From Cyclobacteriaceae bacterium (GTDB lineage Bacteria > Bacteroidota > Bacteroidia > Cytophagales > Cyclobacteriaceae), in assembly GCA_016786495.1 (NCBI GenBank), contig JAEUUJ010000051.1, forward strand, positions 161,045 through 225,044: a stretch of DNA of 64,000 bases. Reading direction: 5' to 3'. Under the pieces are notes generated by a model, which saw nothing but the letters and a program-made list of their open reading frames with translations, did not search any database and had not been told where the DNA came from. Position 1 is the first letter of the stretch. Every line of letters starts with the position of its first letter. The position numbers were made by a program, and so were the translations under genes. Shown piece by piece: positions 52,898 through 62,143 of this stretch.

Positions 52898-54733
52898 ATG
52901 AAGAAGATTCTGTTTGCCCTGCTCATCACGTTAAGTTGCTGCACAGCGCAGAAACATACGTTTCAAATCGCCCGGGGTGAATTCTTATACGATGACACGC
53001 CGGTAAAAATTTATTCCGGTGAGATGCATTATGCGCGTATTCCGCGCGAATACTGGAAACACCGCTTGCAAATGGCAAAGGCGATGGGTCTGAATGCGGT
53101 CTGCACCTACGTATTCTGGAACTATCATGAAACGGCTCCGGGCATGTGGGATTTTAAAACCGAAAACCGCGACCTCCGGGCTTTTATAAAGATCGCGCAG
53201 GAGCAGGGCCTTCTGGTTATTCTGCGCCCGGGTCCGTATGCGTGTGCCGAATGGGAATTCGGAGGTTACCCATGGTGGTTGCAAAACAATCAGGATCTTG
53301 TTATCCGGGCTAATAACAAACCCTTTCTCGACTCATGCCGCACGTACATAAACAAACTGGCCGATCAGGTGAGGGATTTGCAAATAACGAAAGGCGGTCC
53401 GCTTATCATGGTGCAGTCCGAAAATGAATTTGGATCGTATGTCGCGCAGCGTAAAGACATTCCGTTGGAAGAACACAAAAAATACAGCACCGCGATTCAT
53501 GGCATGCTGGTGGAAGCCGGAATTGACGTGCCTTTATTCACGTCAGACGGTAGTTGGCTGTTTGAAGGTGGCTCCATCAAAGGCGCACTTCCTACAGCAA
53601 ACGGAGAAGACAACATCGATAAATTGAAAGAGGTTGTCAATCAATACAACAATAACCAAGGACCTTATATGGTTGCAGAGTTCTATCCCGGCTGGCTTGA
53701 TCACTGGGCGGAACCTTTTGTGAAAGTTGGCACCGATCAGGTTGTTCAACAAACCGAAAAATACCTGAAGAATTCCGTGAGCTTTAACTATTACATGGTT
53801 CATGGCGGAACCAACTTTGGCTTTACCTCCGGTGCGAACTATACTAAAGAATTCGACATTCAACCCGACATCACCAGCTACGATTACGATGCGCCCATCA
53901 GTGAAGCCGGTTGGGCAACGGAAAAGTATAAGGCCGTTCGCGATCTTTTAAAAAAATATGTGCAGTACGAAGTACCTGAAATTCCGGCTCCAATACCGGT
54001 TATCACACCCTCGATTAACCTGACAGCAAGCGCAAACTTTTTTGACATCAAAAAAACTGTTCAGCCTGTGGTGAGCGATTCGGTGTTAACCTTCGAGCAA
54101 CTCAATCAGGGTCACGGATATGTATTATACAGCCGTACGTTCGGGAAGGCCATCAGCGGAAAACTACGCGTGCCCGGCCTTCGCGACTATGCAACGGTTT
54201 ATGTCAACGATAAGCGCGTGGGTGTACTCAATCGCATCAACAAACTTTATGAACTGGACATTGAGATTCCTGCTAACGGGAGATTAGACCTGCTGGTTGA
54301 AAACATGGGCCGGATAAATTATGGGGCCAACATCGTGTTCAATACCAAGGGAATCATCAGTCCGGTGGTTATCAATGGCGAAGAGATCACGGGGAACTGG
54401 CAGATGTATAGGCTGCCGATGGAGCAACAGCCTGCGGTAAAAGGCGCACCCGCGGTGCCGTACGTGCCCGTACTTTATTCGGGGCAATTCAACGTCACAG
54501 AAACCGGAGACGTGTTTCTGGATATGCGCGGCTGGGGTAAAGGCATTGTTTATGTTAACGGGCATCACATCGGCCGGTATTGGAGTGTGGGGCCGCAACA
54601 AACGCTGTACGTGCCGGGTTGCTGGCTGAAGAAAGGACAAAATGAAGTTGTTATCTTCGAGCAGTTGAACGACACGCCTCAAACGATGTTGCCAACGGTC
54701 GCTCAGCCGATACTAGACGCTCTTTCGAAATGA
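52898..54733 (+). CDS. GH35 beta-galactosidase
   Basis: Releases terminal galactose. The 611-aa product starts with a signal or lipoprotein signal (MKKILFALLITLSCC), with the GH35 barrel in residues 25-340. The acid/base Glu177 lies in QSENEFGSY and the nucleophile Glu261 in VAEFYPGWLDHW. The C-terminal region has beta-sandwich domains (GKLRVPGLRDYATVYVNDKR; GIVYVNGHHIGRYWSVGP). The gene directly follows the fucosidase and overlaps the cyclophilin gene by 4 bp. Confidence 0.95.
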   Translation: MKKILFALLITLSCCTAQKHTFQIARGEFLYDDTPVKIYSGEMHYARIPREYWKHRLQMAKAMGLNAVCTYVFWNYHETAPGMWDFKTENRDLRAFIKIAQEQGLLVILRPGPYACAEWEFGGYPWWLQNNQDLVIRANNKPFLDSCRTYINKLADQVRDLQITKGGPLIMVQSENEFGSYVAQRKDIPLEEHKKYSTAIHGMLVEAGIDVPLFTSDGSWLFEGGSIKGALPTANGEDNIDKLKEVVNQYNNNQGPYMVAEFYPGWLDHWAEPFVKVGTDQVVQQTEKYLKNSVSFNYYMVHGGTNFGFTSGANYTKEFDIQPDITSYDYDAPISEAGWATEKYKAVRDLLKKYVQYEVPEIPAPIPVITPSINLTASANFFDIKKTVQPVVSDSVLTFEQLNQGHGYVLYSRTFGKAISGKLRVPGLRDYATVYVNDKRVGVLNRINKLYELDIEIPANGRLDLLVENMGRINYGANIVFNTKGIISPVVINGEEITGNWQMYRLPMEQQPAVKGAPAVPYVPVLYSGQFNVTETGDVFLDMRGWGKGIVYVNGHHIGRYWSVGPQQTLYVPGCWLKKGQNEVVIFEQLNDTPQTMLPTVAQPILDALSK

Positions 54734-55407
54734 AAAAGATAATAATACTGCTGTTTATCGCACTGGCCATGAGTGCGTGCAAGCCAAAAAGCATTGACGT
54801 CACCAAAGCCAATGTGCGGGAAGTGTTAACGCAGTACGGGAAAGATAATCCTGAAAATGAGGTTTTGATTGAAACGGATTTCGGAAACATCAAACTGAAA
54901 CTGTATGACGAAACCCCGTTGCATCGTGCGAATTTTGTGAAACTGATTAAAGAAGGTAATCTCGATGATGCGGAATTCTATCGTGTTGTAAACGAGTTTA
55001 TGATTCAGGGCGGAGAGCCGGCACTGCATTTACCCTATCAGTTGCCTGCGGAGTTTAATCCGAAATATTTTCATAAGCGCGGAGCACTTTCAATGGCCCG
55101 GCCGGTGGACGACAACCCGGCGATGGAATCATCGGCTGAGCAGTTTTTCATTATCATGGGCACGCGCTACACGCAGGACGACCTGCAATCAGAAATGCGG
55201 TATTTCGGGTTGCACCTTACCCCTGAACAGCAACAAACGTACATCACCCAGGGAGGTTCGATGGATCTTGACCAGAGATTTACTGTGTTCGGTGAAGTAA
55301 CGGAAGGTATTGAGGTGGTTGATAAAATCGCGAAGCTTCAAATTCAGGGAACCGAGGCGCCATCGAAAAAAGTCCCGATGAAGATTACGCTCACGAAGGT
55401 GAAATAG
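54730..55407 (+). CDS. Cyclophilin-type peptidyl-prolyl isomerase lipoprotein
   Basis: The 225-aa product has a lipoprotein signal (MKKIIILLFIALAMSAC) and a cyclophilin-type PPIase domain (NIKLKLYDETPLHRANFVKL; FYRVVNEFMIQGG; SSAEQFFIIMG). It likely helps fold outer or periplasmic proteins, here perhaps the two glycosidases upstream, though that link is inferred only from the ATGA overlap. The C-terminus is typical (FTVFGEVTEGIEVVDKIA). Confidence 0.93.
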   Translation: MKKIIILLFIALAMSACKPKSIDVTKANVREVLTQYGKDNPENEVLIETDFGNIKLKLYDETPLHRANFVKLIKEGNLDDAEFYRVVNEFMIQGGEPALHLPYQLPAEFNPKYFHKRGALSMARPVDDNPAMESSAEQFFIIMGTRYTQDDLQSEMRYFGLHLTPEQQQTYITQGGSMDLDQRFTVFGEVTEGIEVVDKIAKLQIQGTEAPSKKVPMKITLTKVK

Positions 55408-55676
55408 CGTGTTGCTGCCCCAATCCTGGGGAATCGGATCAACAAACGAGTTTTTAAAAGTCGGGAAAATGCTGGTTTTCATGCAGCCAGGCCCGTGGCA
55501 TTGTTCCTGTACGCGGTATCCCAAACAATACGGTAATGGGAACTGTAATATTTCTAATGATTGGATTGGCTATGTTGCTTACCATCCCTGAAAAGAAGCG
55601 CACGTAACATCGGTTGGTAAACGGTGTGACTTATGGGCGACCGCTGCATTCTATAGCTGATCAAACCCACACCGAT

Positions 55677-56156
55677 ATGGCTGCTATAGAACAAACTCCC
55701 GTAAAAGGTAAACGACAGCGGTCTGTGCCGCGCATCGACATGACACCCATGGTCGACCTGGCCTTTCTTCTTCTTACTTTTTTTGTAATGACCACCACGC
55801 TGATGAAAAATTACACGCTGGAAATTCAGCAGCCTCTTCCCGATGCGACAGGTAATCACCGGGATGTAAAAGCCGAACAGGTATTGAATATTGTGTTGGG
55901 CGATCAGGGAAAAGTTTTCTGGTACATGGGCATGCCCGGAAGTGCCGCGATCCAAACAGATTTTTCAGGATCCGGAATCCGAAAGATTCTGCTTCAAAAG
56001 AACCAGGAGATCAGAAACCTGTATGTATTCATTAAGGCCTCCGACCAATCACGGTACCAGAACATGATCGACATGCTCGATGAAGTTTCCATTACCGGTA
56101 TTGCCAATTATTCCCTGGTGGATTTGGATGTAGAGGACAGGAAACTTGTTGACTAA
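55677..56156 (+). CDS. ExbD/TolR-like biopolymer transport protein (orphan)
   Basis: Starting at ATG 55677, the 159-aa product has one membrane helix (VDLAFLLLTFFVMTTTLM) preceded by the ExbD signature PRIDMTPMVD, whose membrane aspartate carries the proton-motive role. Residues 95-159 are the periplasmic domain. The ExbB/TolQ partner is not nearby. Alternative ATG at 55614 adds 21 residues unlike the family. The 269-bp gap upstream shows no convincing gene. Confidence 0.85.
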   Translation: MAAIEQTPVKGKRQRSVPRIDMTPMVDLAFLLLTFFVMTTTLMKNYTLEIQQPLPDATGNHRDVKAEQVLNIVLGDQGKVFWYMGMPGSAAIQTDFSGSGIRKILLQKNQEIRNLYVFIKASDQSRYQNMIDMLDEVSITGIANYSLVDLDVEDRKLVD

Positions 56157-56164
56157 CGAAAAGT

Positions 56165-58369
56165 TTACAGCTTCACCAGTTTTTTAACAACGTTCGTTCC
56201 GCGTGTGTTCGTTACCCGAACGAAATAGACACCCGCATTAACTACGCTACGCTGGCTGGAAGTTGTTCTCCAGGTAACGGATGATCCGTTTTCCACGCTT
56301 GTAAAAACCTGCTCGCCCAGCGCATTTATAATTTCCACACGGCATTGTTCGAAGGACGAATTTGACCATTCGATGGTGAAAACATCGTTGCCCGGATTAG
56401 GGTACACTGAAACCCCTGCCTGAACGAATTCATCATCAACACCCGTTACAGGATCGGGATCCACGATGGTTCCGGGCATGTTTGTATCCATCCAGTTGGC
56501 GCGGCTGATAATCCAGTTTTTAAACCAGGCTACTTCCTGGGCATACGTGTTACCGATGTATTGGTTCGGCCACACATACGTTCCCAGAATTGGCCAGCGT
56601 TCGTAATTTCTTACCTGGGCTTCCTCCAGGCTTGTTGCCATCGAGTCAATCAAAAAGGTAATGCGTGTATTGCTCAGTTTGTTTTCACGGAGGGATGTCC
56701 ACCGGGTTTTCATTTTGTTTTGAAAGTTTGGATCCGACATCAGCCTGGGGAACCAGAACATCCGGAAGTCTTTGTACAACCATCCACCGGCAGGGTTTCC
56801 AAAGGCATTGGTAGGAGATTGCACAGCCGTGTTATAATCAACGTTGCCGTACGCGAGATTAAAATCCCACAAGGGCCCAAGTACGAGCTTGCCGCCTTTG
56901 CTGTCTTTGTCTTTGTACATGTAGGTGCTGAAACGATAGCCGTCTACGTTCAAGCCTAGTTCGCTGATCAGCATGTTGTCCACAAAGGAAGCCACATCAA
57001 TGTACCGGGCATAACCGGTTTCCGGATTGGCAAAGCCTGCACCATTGATGGAAGAATTTACAGCACTGATAAAGTTCTGAATGTATACCTGTTGTTGCGC
57101 AACCAGATCTTCGCCTGCCGGATCGAAGTATTGAAAGTCAAGCCCTCCGGAGTTCCAGGCCGGATAGTCGTTACGGTCAATCTTGTCAACCCGAAGAATA
57201 TAGCCACCGGTCAGGTCGTCACCGGTAACTTCATCGGGGTTTAACGATGCAATGTTTACCCGCCCGTCATCGACCTTAATTCTTTCCATGAGCGTGTACA
57301 CTCCCTGATAGTCGCCATTCAAAATCACTTCACACGCGCGTGTGCGCGAAGCATAGCGCCCGATGTCGCGCGACAGCTTAAAGGTGATTTCGTTGCGCAT
57401 CATCGTTTTGTCGGTATAAGGCGCGTACAAAATCCAGTCGTTTTCTGCGGGGAAACCCAGCAGTTCAACGTTAATATTCTCACCCGCGGCATCTTGTGTT
57501 TCGAGCGAATAGGATTTTTTTGGAAACATCTGCGATGATTCACCGCGTGTTTCGATAGCGATATAACCGTTGTAGTTATTGAACGGATCGGTGGAGTGAT
57601 TTCGGTTACCCGGACCGTTGTCGATTACGCCCATCGTGGCAACAATCTTCGGATCGTCAGGGATCGGCTGGCTCCCCGTGGTGTTAATGATGAGAATGGG
57701 TAGGTCGGAAGAAAATACGGCTGGCGCTGTAAACCACGAAGGCGTGGTTTGATAGGTAAATGAAGCATCGTTGATCCCAACGGAAAAGTATACGTTGGAG
57801 GTTAAGTCGCTTGACGAAGCATTTTCGTTGTGAACCTGAACGGCTAAAACATTTTCTCCCTGGATAATTGCGGTTTGAAGTTTCTGATTGTCGACTGAAA
57901 ACGGCAGCGGATTAACAAGTGCTTCATCGCCAAAACCATTGGAGGCAGTATTGTAAGGCGGAAAATCACCCCGACCGTCCATGTTGGCGCGCGCAATTTC
58001 CGTTCCGTTGAGGTACGCTATAAATCCATCATCGTAGTCAACACTCAGGATGGCTGATTCTATTTTCGATTTATCAACAACGGTGAATTTCTTTCTCAGA
58101 AAAACCGACATTACCTGAATGCCCGATACGTCAAGCGTGGTACCGTCATCGCCATCGCCATAGCCGATGCCTCCTGCTCCCTGCGCCCAGCCACTGTCAT
58201 CAAAGGCGAGTGTACGCCAGTTTGAAGCAGGCTCGGTTGCCACCGGTGTAGTAGTACCCAGGAAATAACTCCATTGCTCGTTGGCTTTGATAATGGTTTC
58301 CCAATGATCGACCTGGGAGAATGCATGGAAAGAAAGTAACAGGAGAAATACGGTAGCCAGACCCCTCAT
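56165..58369 (-). CDS. Secreted CotH-kinase-family protein with T9SS sorting domain
   Basis: The 734-aa product has a signal peptide (MRGLATVFLLLLSFHAFSQ), an N-terminal beta-sandwich (about 30-200), a CotH-like kinase domain (about 225-560) with KSYSLETQD, GVYTLMERIKVDDGRVN and the DFNLAYGN segment, and a C-terminal type IX secretion signal (SVYPNPGNDVFTIEW ... GVYFVRVTNTRGTNVVKKL). CotH kinases phosphorylate protein; here the target would be outside the cell. The next gene is convergent, 8 bp away. Confidence 0.9.
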   Translation of the reverse strand: MRGLATVFLLLLSFHAFSQVDHWETIIKANEQWSYFLGTTTPVATEPASNWRTLAFDDSGWAQGAGGIGYGDGDDGTTLDVSGIQVMSVFLRKKFTVVDKSKIESAILSVDYDDGFIAYLNGTEIARANMDGRGDFPPYNTASNGFGDEALVNPLPFSVDNQKLQTAIIQGENVLAVQVHNENASSSDLTSNVYFSVGINDASFTYQTTPSWFTAPAVFSSDLPILIINTTGSQPIPDDPKIVATMGVIDNGPGNRNHSTDPFNNYNGYIAIETRGESSQMFPKKSYSLETQDAAGENINVELLGFPAENDWILYAPYTDKTMMRNEITFKLSRDIGRYASRTRACEVILNGDYQGVYTLMERIKVDDGRVNIASLNPDEVTGDDLTGGYILRVDKIDRNDYPAWNSGGLDFQYFDPAGEDLVAQQQVYIQNFISAVNSSINGAGFANPETGYARYIDVASFVDNMLISELGLNVDGYRFSTYMYKDKDSKGGKLVLGPLWDFNLAYGNVDYNTAVQSPTNAFGNPAGGWLYKDFRMFWFPRLMSDPNFQNKMKTRWTSLRENKLSNTRITFLIDSMATSLEEAQVRNYERWPILGTYVWPNQYIGNTYAQEVAWFKNWIISRANWMDTNMPGTIVDPDPVTGVDDEFVQAGVSVYPNPGNDVFTIEWSNSSFEQCRVEIINALGEQVFTSVENGSSVTWRTTSSQRSVVNAGVYFVRVTNTRGTNVVKKLVKL

Positions 58370-58425
58370 GACAGCGGTTTAGAACAGAAACTCAATATTA
58401 AGTTAATGTTAAATGTACGGAAAAA

Positions 58426-58782
58426 TCAACGTTTCCGCGCTTCCTTGGGAGTAAACAGGTCGTCAAACAGGCTATTGAATAGCGAGAGAATGAGACTGAA
58501 CAGCAACGCCCACCAAAAACCCTTCACATCAAAGCCATCAACAAAATAGTCTGTCAGCAAAATCATCAGGGCATTTATCACCAGTAAAAACAGACCGAGC
58601 GAAAGGATCGTTACCGGAATAGTAAAAAGAATCAGTAATGGCTTGATAAAAATATTCACCAGTGAAAGCACCAGTGCAACAACCATGGCTGTCCAGAAGT
58701 CGGTAACATCAGCTCCGGGCAGCAGGTAGCAGGTTAGCACCACGGCCACACTGCTTAACAGAAAACGGAAAAGCCAGTTCAT
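58426..58782 (-). CDS. Small four-helix membrane protein (phage-holin/YvlD family)
   Basis: The 118-aa product has four membrane helices (about 4-22, 31-52, 58-78, 88-108), matching the phage holin family/DUF360 (YvlD-like) by VDGFDVKGFWWALLFSL. Despite the name these are chromosomally encoded and not phage lysis proteins. The function is unknown. A TATATTTA sequence 4 bases before its ATG is near the -7 consensus. Confidence 0.8.
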   Translation of the reverse strand: MNWLFRFLLSSVAVVLTCYLLPGADVTDFWTAMVVALVLSLVNIFIKPLLILFTIPVTILSLGLFLLVINALMILLTDYFVDGFDVKGFWWALLFSLILSLFNSLFDDLFTPKEARKR

Positions 58783-58898
58783 AGAGTAAATATACTTAAT
58801 TCGCGTATTGTCAGCGGAGTTTTTGCTTTTGACGCAAGTCGCTTATTTAAACATGCTGCCGGCATTTAATTTTTTTGCGATAACGATTACCTTGCAGC

Positions 58899-60275
58899 AT
58901 GTATGCGATTGTGGATATTGAGACGACCGGGGGATACGCAGCGCACCACCGCATTACCGAGATAGCAATCTATCAGCATAATGGAATTGAGGTCACGGAT
59001 GTTTTCACCACCCTCATCAATCCCGAGCGCGATATTCCATATTACATCACCGGCCTCACCGGCATCAGCACCGAAATGGTACTGAACGCGCCCACGTTCG
59101 AACAGGCTGCTCCGCAAATTCTGCACTATCTCGAAGGAAGAATTTTTGTTGCGCACAATGCGCACTTCGACTACTCCTTTATTAAGAAAGAATTCGAGCA
59201 AACCGGTATTGTATGGCAACCGAAAAAACTGTGTACGGTTAAATTGAGCCGTAAAATCATTCCCGGCCTGCGTTCGTATAGTTTGGGCAGCCTGACCGAA
59301 AGCCTTGGCATTCGCATTCAGAACCGCCACCGGGCGGGTGGAGACGCGGAGGCAACCGCAAAAGTATTCAGCTTGCTGCTGAATCGCGATACAGAGAGTT
59401 ACATCAGCAAAGCGCTTAAAAGAAATTCAGGTGAAGCTACATTACCGCCTAACCTGCCGAAAGAGGAATTCGATCAGCTTCCGCAGAAACCGGGTGTGTA
59501 TTATTTTCTGAACGAGCATGGTCAGGTGATTTATGTGGGTAAGGCCAACAATATCAAGAAGCGCATAGCCGGACACTTCACCGGTGAGGCGCGTGAGTGG
59601 AGCCGCTCGCGAATTCGCAATGAAATTCATCACATCACATACGAGCTTACCGGCAACGAACTGATAGCACTAATCCTGGAATCGCAGGAGATCAGGCGGC
59701 TGTGGCCAAAATACAATCAGGCACAAAAATACCGTGGTGAGGAATGGGGCATTTACGACTACGTTGACGGCAACGGATATGCGCGGTTTTCGGTGAACAC
59801 CCTTGTTCGGGGAACCCGCCCGCTTGCCCGGTTTACCTCAAAAGGTGACGCGTGGAATTTTCTTTGGGAAAAGGTTCGGGAATTTGAACTGTGTCCGAAG
59901 CTCAGCGGATTGCAACTGGCCAAAGGCTTGTGTTTCCAGCATCAGACCGGTGAATGCAAAGGCGCGTGCCAGGGCATTGAGCCCAGTCATATATATAATG
60001 AGCGGATTAACCTGGCGGTTACATCGTTCCGGGTCGAAGGAGATTCGGTAGCCATCATGGGCCAGGGCCGCCATGCCGATGAACATTCAGTTGTTCTGGT
60101 AGAAAAAGGAAATTATCTGGGGTTCGGATTTATTGAAAAGAATACAGCGATCCAGGATTTTGAAACAGCACGAAGTTTCATCAAGATTTCAAAAGAAACG
60201 CCCATCGTTCAAAACCTGATCAATTCGTTCCTGGTCAATCCAAAAGGTGCGGAGGTCATCCAGTTTCAGAACTAG
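58899..60275 (+). CDS. DnaQ-like exonuclease fused to GIY-YIG nuclease
   Basis: The 458-aa product has an N-terminal DEDDh 3'-5' exonuclease domain (residues 1-165; DIETTGG, HNAHFD, HRAGGDA) followed by a GIY-YIG domain (about 190-280; GVYYFLNEHG, VIYVGKANNIKKRI), with the conserved downstream ESQEIRRLWPKYNQA that supplies Glu and Asn. It resembles Cho/UvrC in the second part. Such fusions in other bacteria are thought to work in repair or proofreading. A C-terminal Cys/His pair region (LCFQHQTGECKGACQG) may bind metal. Ends 10 bp from the convergent gene. Confidence 0.9.
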   Translation: MYAIVDIETTGGYAAHHRITEIAIYQHNGIEVTDVFTTLINPERDIPYYITGLTGISTEMVLNAPTFEQAAPQILHYLEGRIFVAHNAHFDYSFIKKEFEQTGIVWQPKKLCTVKLSRKIIPGLRSYSLGSLTESLGIRIQNRHRAGGDAEATAKVFSLLLNRDTESYISKALKRNSGEATLPPNLPKEEFDQLPQKPGVYYFLNEHGQVIYVGKANNIKKRIAGHFTGEAREWSRSRIRNEIHHITYELTGNELIALILESQEIRRLWPKYNQAQKYRGEEWGIYDYVDGNGYARFSVNTLVRGTRPLARFTSKGDAWNFLWEKVREFELCPKLSGLQLAKGLCFQHQTGECKGACQGIEPSHIYNERINLAVTSFRVEGDSVAIMGQGRHADEHSVVLVEKGNYLGFGFIEKNTAIQDFETARSFIKISKETPIVQNLINSFLVNPKGAEVIQFQN

Positions 60276-60285
60276 ATTAAGGCTT

Positions 60286-60816
60286 TCAATTTATAATGCC
60301 ATCGGCTTTCAATTTTTCGATCAATTTCGTGGCCGAGCGCTTTGCTGCTGCGTACGAAGCAAAATCAAAATTTCCATCGACTTTAAGAGAGGCGCGCCAT
60401 ACAGGGTTTTCTTTTTGAGGTAAAAACAATTTGATGTCGATGGTTGCCCCGGTTTCACTAATTCCGTACTGACCGGCTGTTGATCTGCGTTCAGTTTGTG
60501 CGATTGACATGACAACATCTGGCTGATATGCTACAATCTTTGCAACCACGTCTTTGTCACTTTCAAGCGACAGTGGACTAAAATTGTGAACAGTCGTTTC
60601 TACATTCTGCTTTTTTAATTCGGGCTGTAGGTAATCGTAAATGAACGGCCGGAAGAAGCCCCAGGAACCTTCTGAGGACCGTACTGTTATAAAAATTTTT
60701 GAAACCTTTTGCGTGAATAGCGAATCCTTATTGGATTCGATTTTAGTGCTAGCACAGCTTAACGTCAATAATGCTGCAACTGATAGCGCTATTCGAATGA
60801 TGTAACGGTTAAGCAT
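60286..60816 (-). CDS. Lipoprotein of unknown function
   Basis: From ATG 60816 the 176-aa product has a lipoprotein signal (MLNRYIIRIALSVAALLTLSC). The mature part alternates strands and helices (KIFITVRSSEGSWGFFRPFI; VVMSIAQTERRSTAG), a pattern seen in Bacteroidota lipoproteins of unknown role. It lies 66 bp downstream of another lipoprotein gene, separated by a strong terminator. Start alternatives further upstream lack a signal. Confidence 0.72.
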   Translation of the reverse strand: MLNRYIIRIALSVAALLTLSCASTKIESNKDSLFTQKVSKIFITVRSSEGSWGFFRPFIYDYLQPELKKQNVETTVHNFSPLSLESDKDVVAKIVAYQPDVVMSIAQTERRSTAGQYGISETGATIDIKLFLPQKENPVWRASLKVDGNFDFASYAAAKRSATKLIEKLKADGIIN

Positions 60817-60825
60817 GTTGCAATG

Positions 60826-60861
60826 TAAAAAAAATCCCCCCGACTTACCATCAGGGGGATT
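60826..60861 (-). terminator. Terminator after the 60882-61730 lipoprotein gene
   Basis: On the minus strand, AATCCCCC pairs with GGGGGATT around a 13-base loop, then a run of eight T. It ends transcription of the gene to its right, before the next lipoprotein gene. Confidence 0.9.
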
Positions 60862-60881
60862 ACCCAACAAAACCAGAAGTA

Positions 60882-61730
60882 TTAACCCTCTACTTCAGTA
60901 ATTTGAAACACGCGGGTTCCAATTGTTACGGTGAAGCTGTTATCACATGTGCCATCTCCGTAGTTGGTTACACGCTTGCGGTTCACGTAACCACCCAGTC
61001 TTTTAACTTCTACGATTCCCGATACGCGGGCGAAGCCACCCTCTGCTGCGCATGACCAGTCGGAAATGATTGGCTCAACAATTACGTGTGAAAAGGTGCG
61101 GCCAGTTGACCAGATGCCTTCAACGGAACCGGTAATCCGGAATACGTTGTTTGTTGGATCGCCATCGCGAACGCCTTCAATCCACTCACGGGTTCTGCTT
61201 CCGGTGTACGATACAGACTCACCGTTCGGGAATGTGATGGTTAAACCAACAAGCTTTTTAGTGGAAGAAATTGTACCGTCTTCATTTACGGTGATGTCGC
61301 GGAGTTCAATTGAGCCGGTAACCGCTTTGTTGTTCACTACATAGTTGTCGAATGTGATGATCCGGTTTGATACGCCATCGTTGATCGTTCCGCTGTACGC
61401 AACCAGAATTTTTCCGCTGCGGGTACGACCGTAAGGTCCAACACAACCATCACCGAAGTCGATCGTGAGAATGTTATTCTCCGTGTCGTTGGTTACGGTA
61501 GCACACAGCTCGTTTGTTTTGGCTGCCGATTTTGCTGACTCAGATACTTCTACCTGATCCAAAACTTCCAGCACATCATCGGATTCGTTCTCACCAACCG
61601 ATGCAAGTTCTGTCATTTGCGCTTCTTCATTTTCATTGTTCACGAGCGACTCATCATCGTTACAGGATGTTGCCGCCAGGGCGATGCAAAAAATTGCTGT
61701 CAATGATTTCTTAAGGAAATTGGTTTTCAT
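60882..61730 (-). CDS. Lipoprotein of unknown function, acidic N-terminal region
   Basis: The 282-aa product has a lipoprotein signal (MKTNFLKKSLTAIFCIALAATSC) followed by an acidic, low-complexity spacer (NDDESLVNNENEEAQMTEL; ESDDVLEVLDQVEVSE). The remainder is strand-rich with regular Gly/Asp (IDFGDGCVGPYGRTRSG; VSYTGSRTREWIEG), four cysteines, and a final strand pair. It has no recognised domain. The acidic spacer probably lifts the domain off the membrane. Confidence 0.75.
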   Translation of the reverse strand: MKTNFLKKSLTAIFCIALAATSCNDDESLVNNENEEAQMTELASVGENESDDVLEVLDQVEVSESAKSAAKTNELCATVTNDTENNILTIDFGDGCVGPYGRTRSGKILVAYSGTINDGVSNRIITFDNYVVNNKAVTGSIELRDITVNEDGTISSTKKLVGLTITFPNGESVSYTGSRTREWIEGVRDGDPTNNVFRITGSVEGIWSTGRTFSHVIVEPIISDWSCAAEGGFARVSGIVEVKRLGGYVNRKRVTNYGDGTCDNSFTVTIGTRVFQITEVEG

Positions 61731-61826
61731 AAAGGTTTATGTTTTAAAATCGTAAGTCTGCTTTTTTAAAAAAGACATCCCTTAGAGGCCATCAGGCGAA
61801 GAAGGTTTAACCGGGGTATGAAAATT

Positions 61827-61858
61827 TTTTAGCCGGCCAGCTGAAAGTGATACATTTG
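61827..61858 (+). promoter_or_regulatory. Promoter of the SemiSWEET gene
   Basis: TTTT at 61827-61830, 20 bases, then TACATTTG (61851-61858) matches the TTTG-N19-21-TAnnTTTG form, with one mismatch in the -33 element. The predicted start lies about 14 bases before ATG 61879. Confidence 0.6.
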
Positions 61859-61878
61859 AGTCAAAAACAAGACTATCT

Positions 61879-62139
61879 ATGGATTCATGGGTTGACATGG
61901 TTGGGTACTTCGGCAGCTTTTTGAGCGCCATTACGTTCTTTCCGCAGGTTTACAAAGCCTGGAAAACCAAAAGCGTGGGCGACCTCAGCCTGACTATGAT
62001 TTTGATTGTTTTCACCAGTACGCTGGTGTGGATTGTGTACGGTGTGGCAAAGAATATTGGCCCGGTAATCCTTTGTAATGCCATCATGAGTGTGCTGGTG
62101 GCGTGTTTACTGTATTTCAAGTTCACGTTCAAGCGCTAG
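61879..62139 (+). CDS. SemiSWEET-type sugar transporter
   Basis: The 86-aa product has three membrane helices and the PQ motif FFPQVYKAWKTKSVGDLS in the first. SemiSWEETs dimerise to form a sugar channel. Substrate is unknown. A good promoter precedes it, and a small membrane-protein gene follows after 4 bp. Confidence 0.92.
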   Translation: MDSWVDMVGYFGSFLSAITFFPQVYKAWKTKSVGDLSLTMILIVFTSTLVWIVYGVAKNIGPVILCNAIMSVLVACLLYFKFTFKR

Positions 62140-62143
62140 TATC

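Noticed and set aside
55409-55591. A 60-codon GTG-started frame after the cyclophilin gene
   Set aside because: Unusual residue content (Trp, Cys and Pro rich), no signal or membrane pattern, no family similarity; probably non-coding.
58426-58782. Phage holin as evidence of a prophage
   Set aside because: The family name is historical; these four-helix proteins are common chromosomal membrane proteins and no other phage genes are near.
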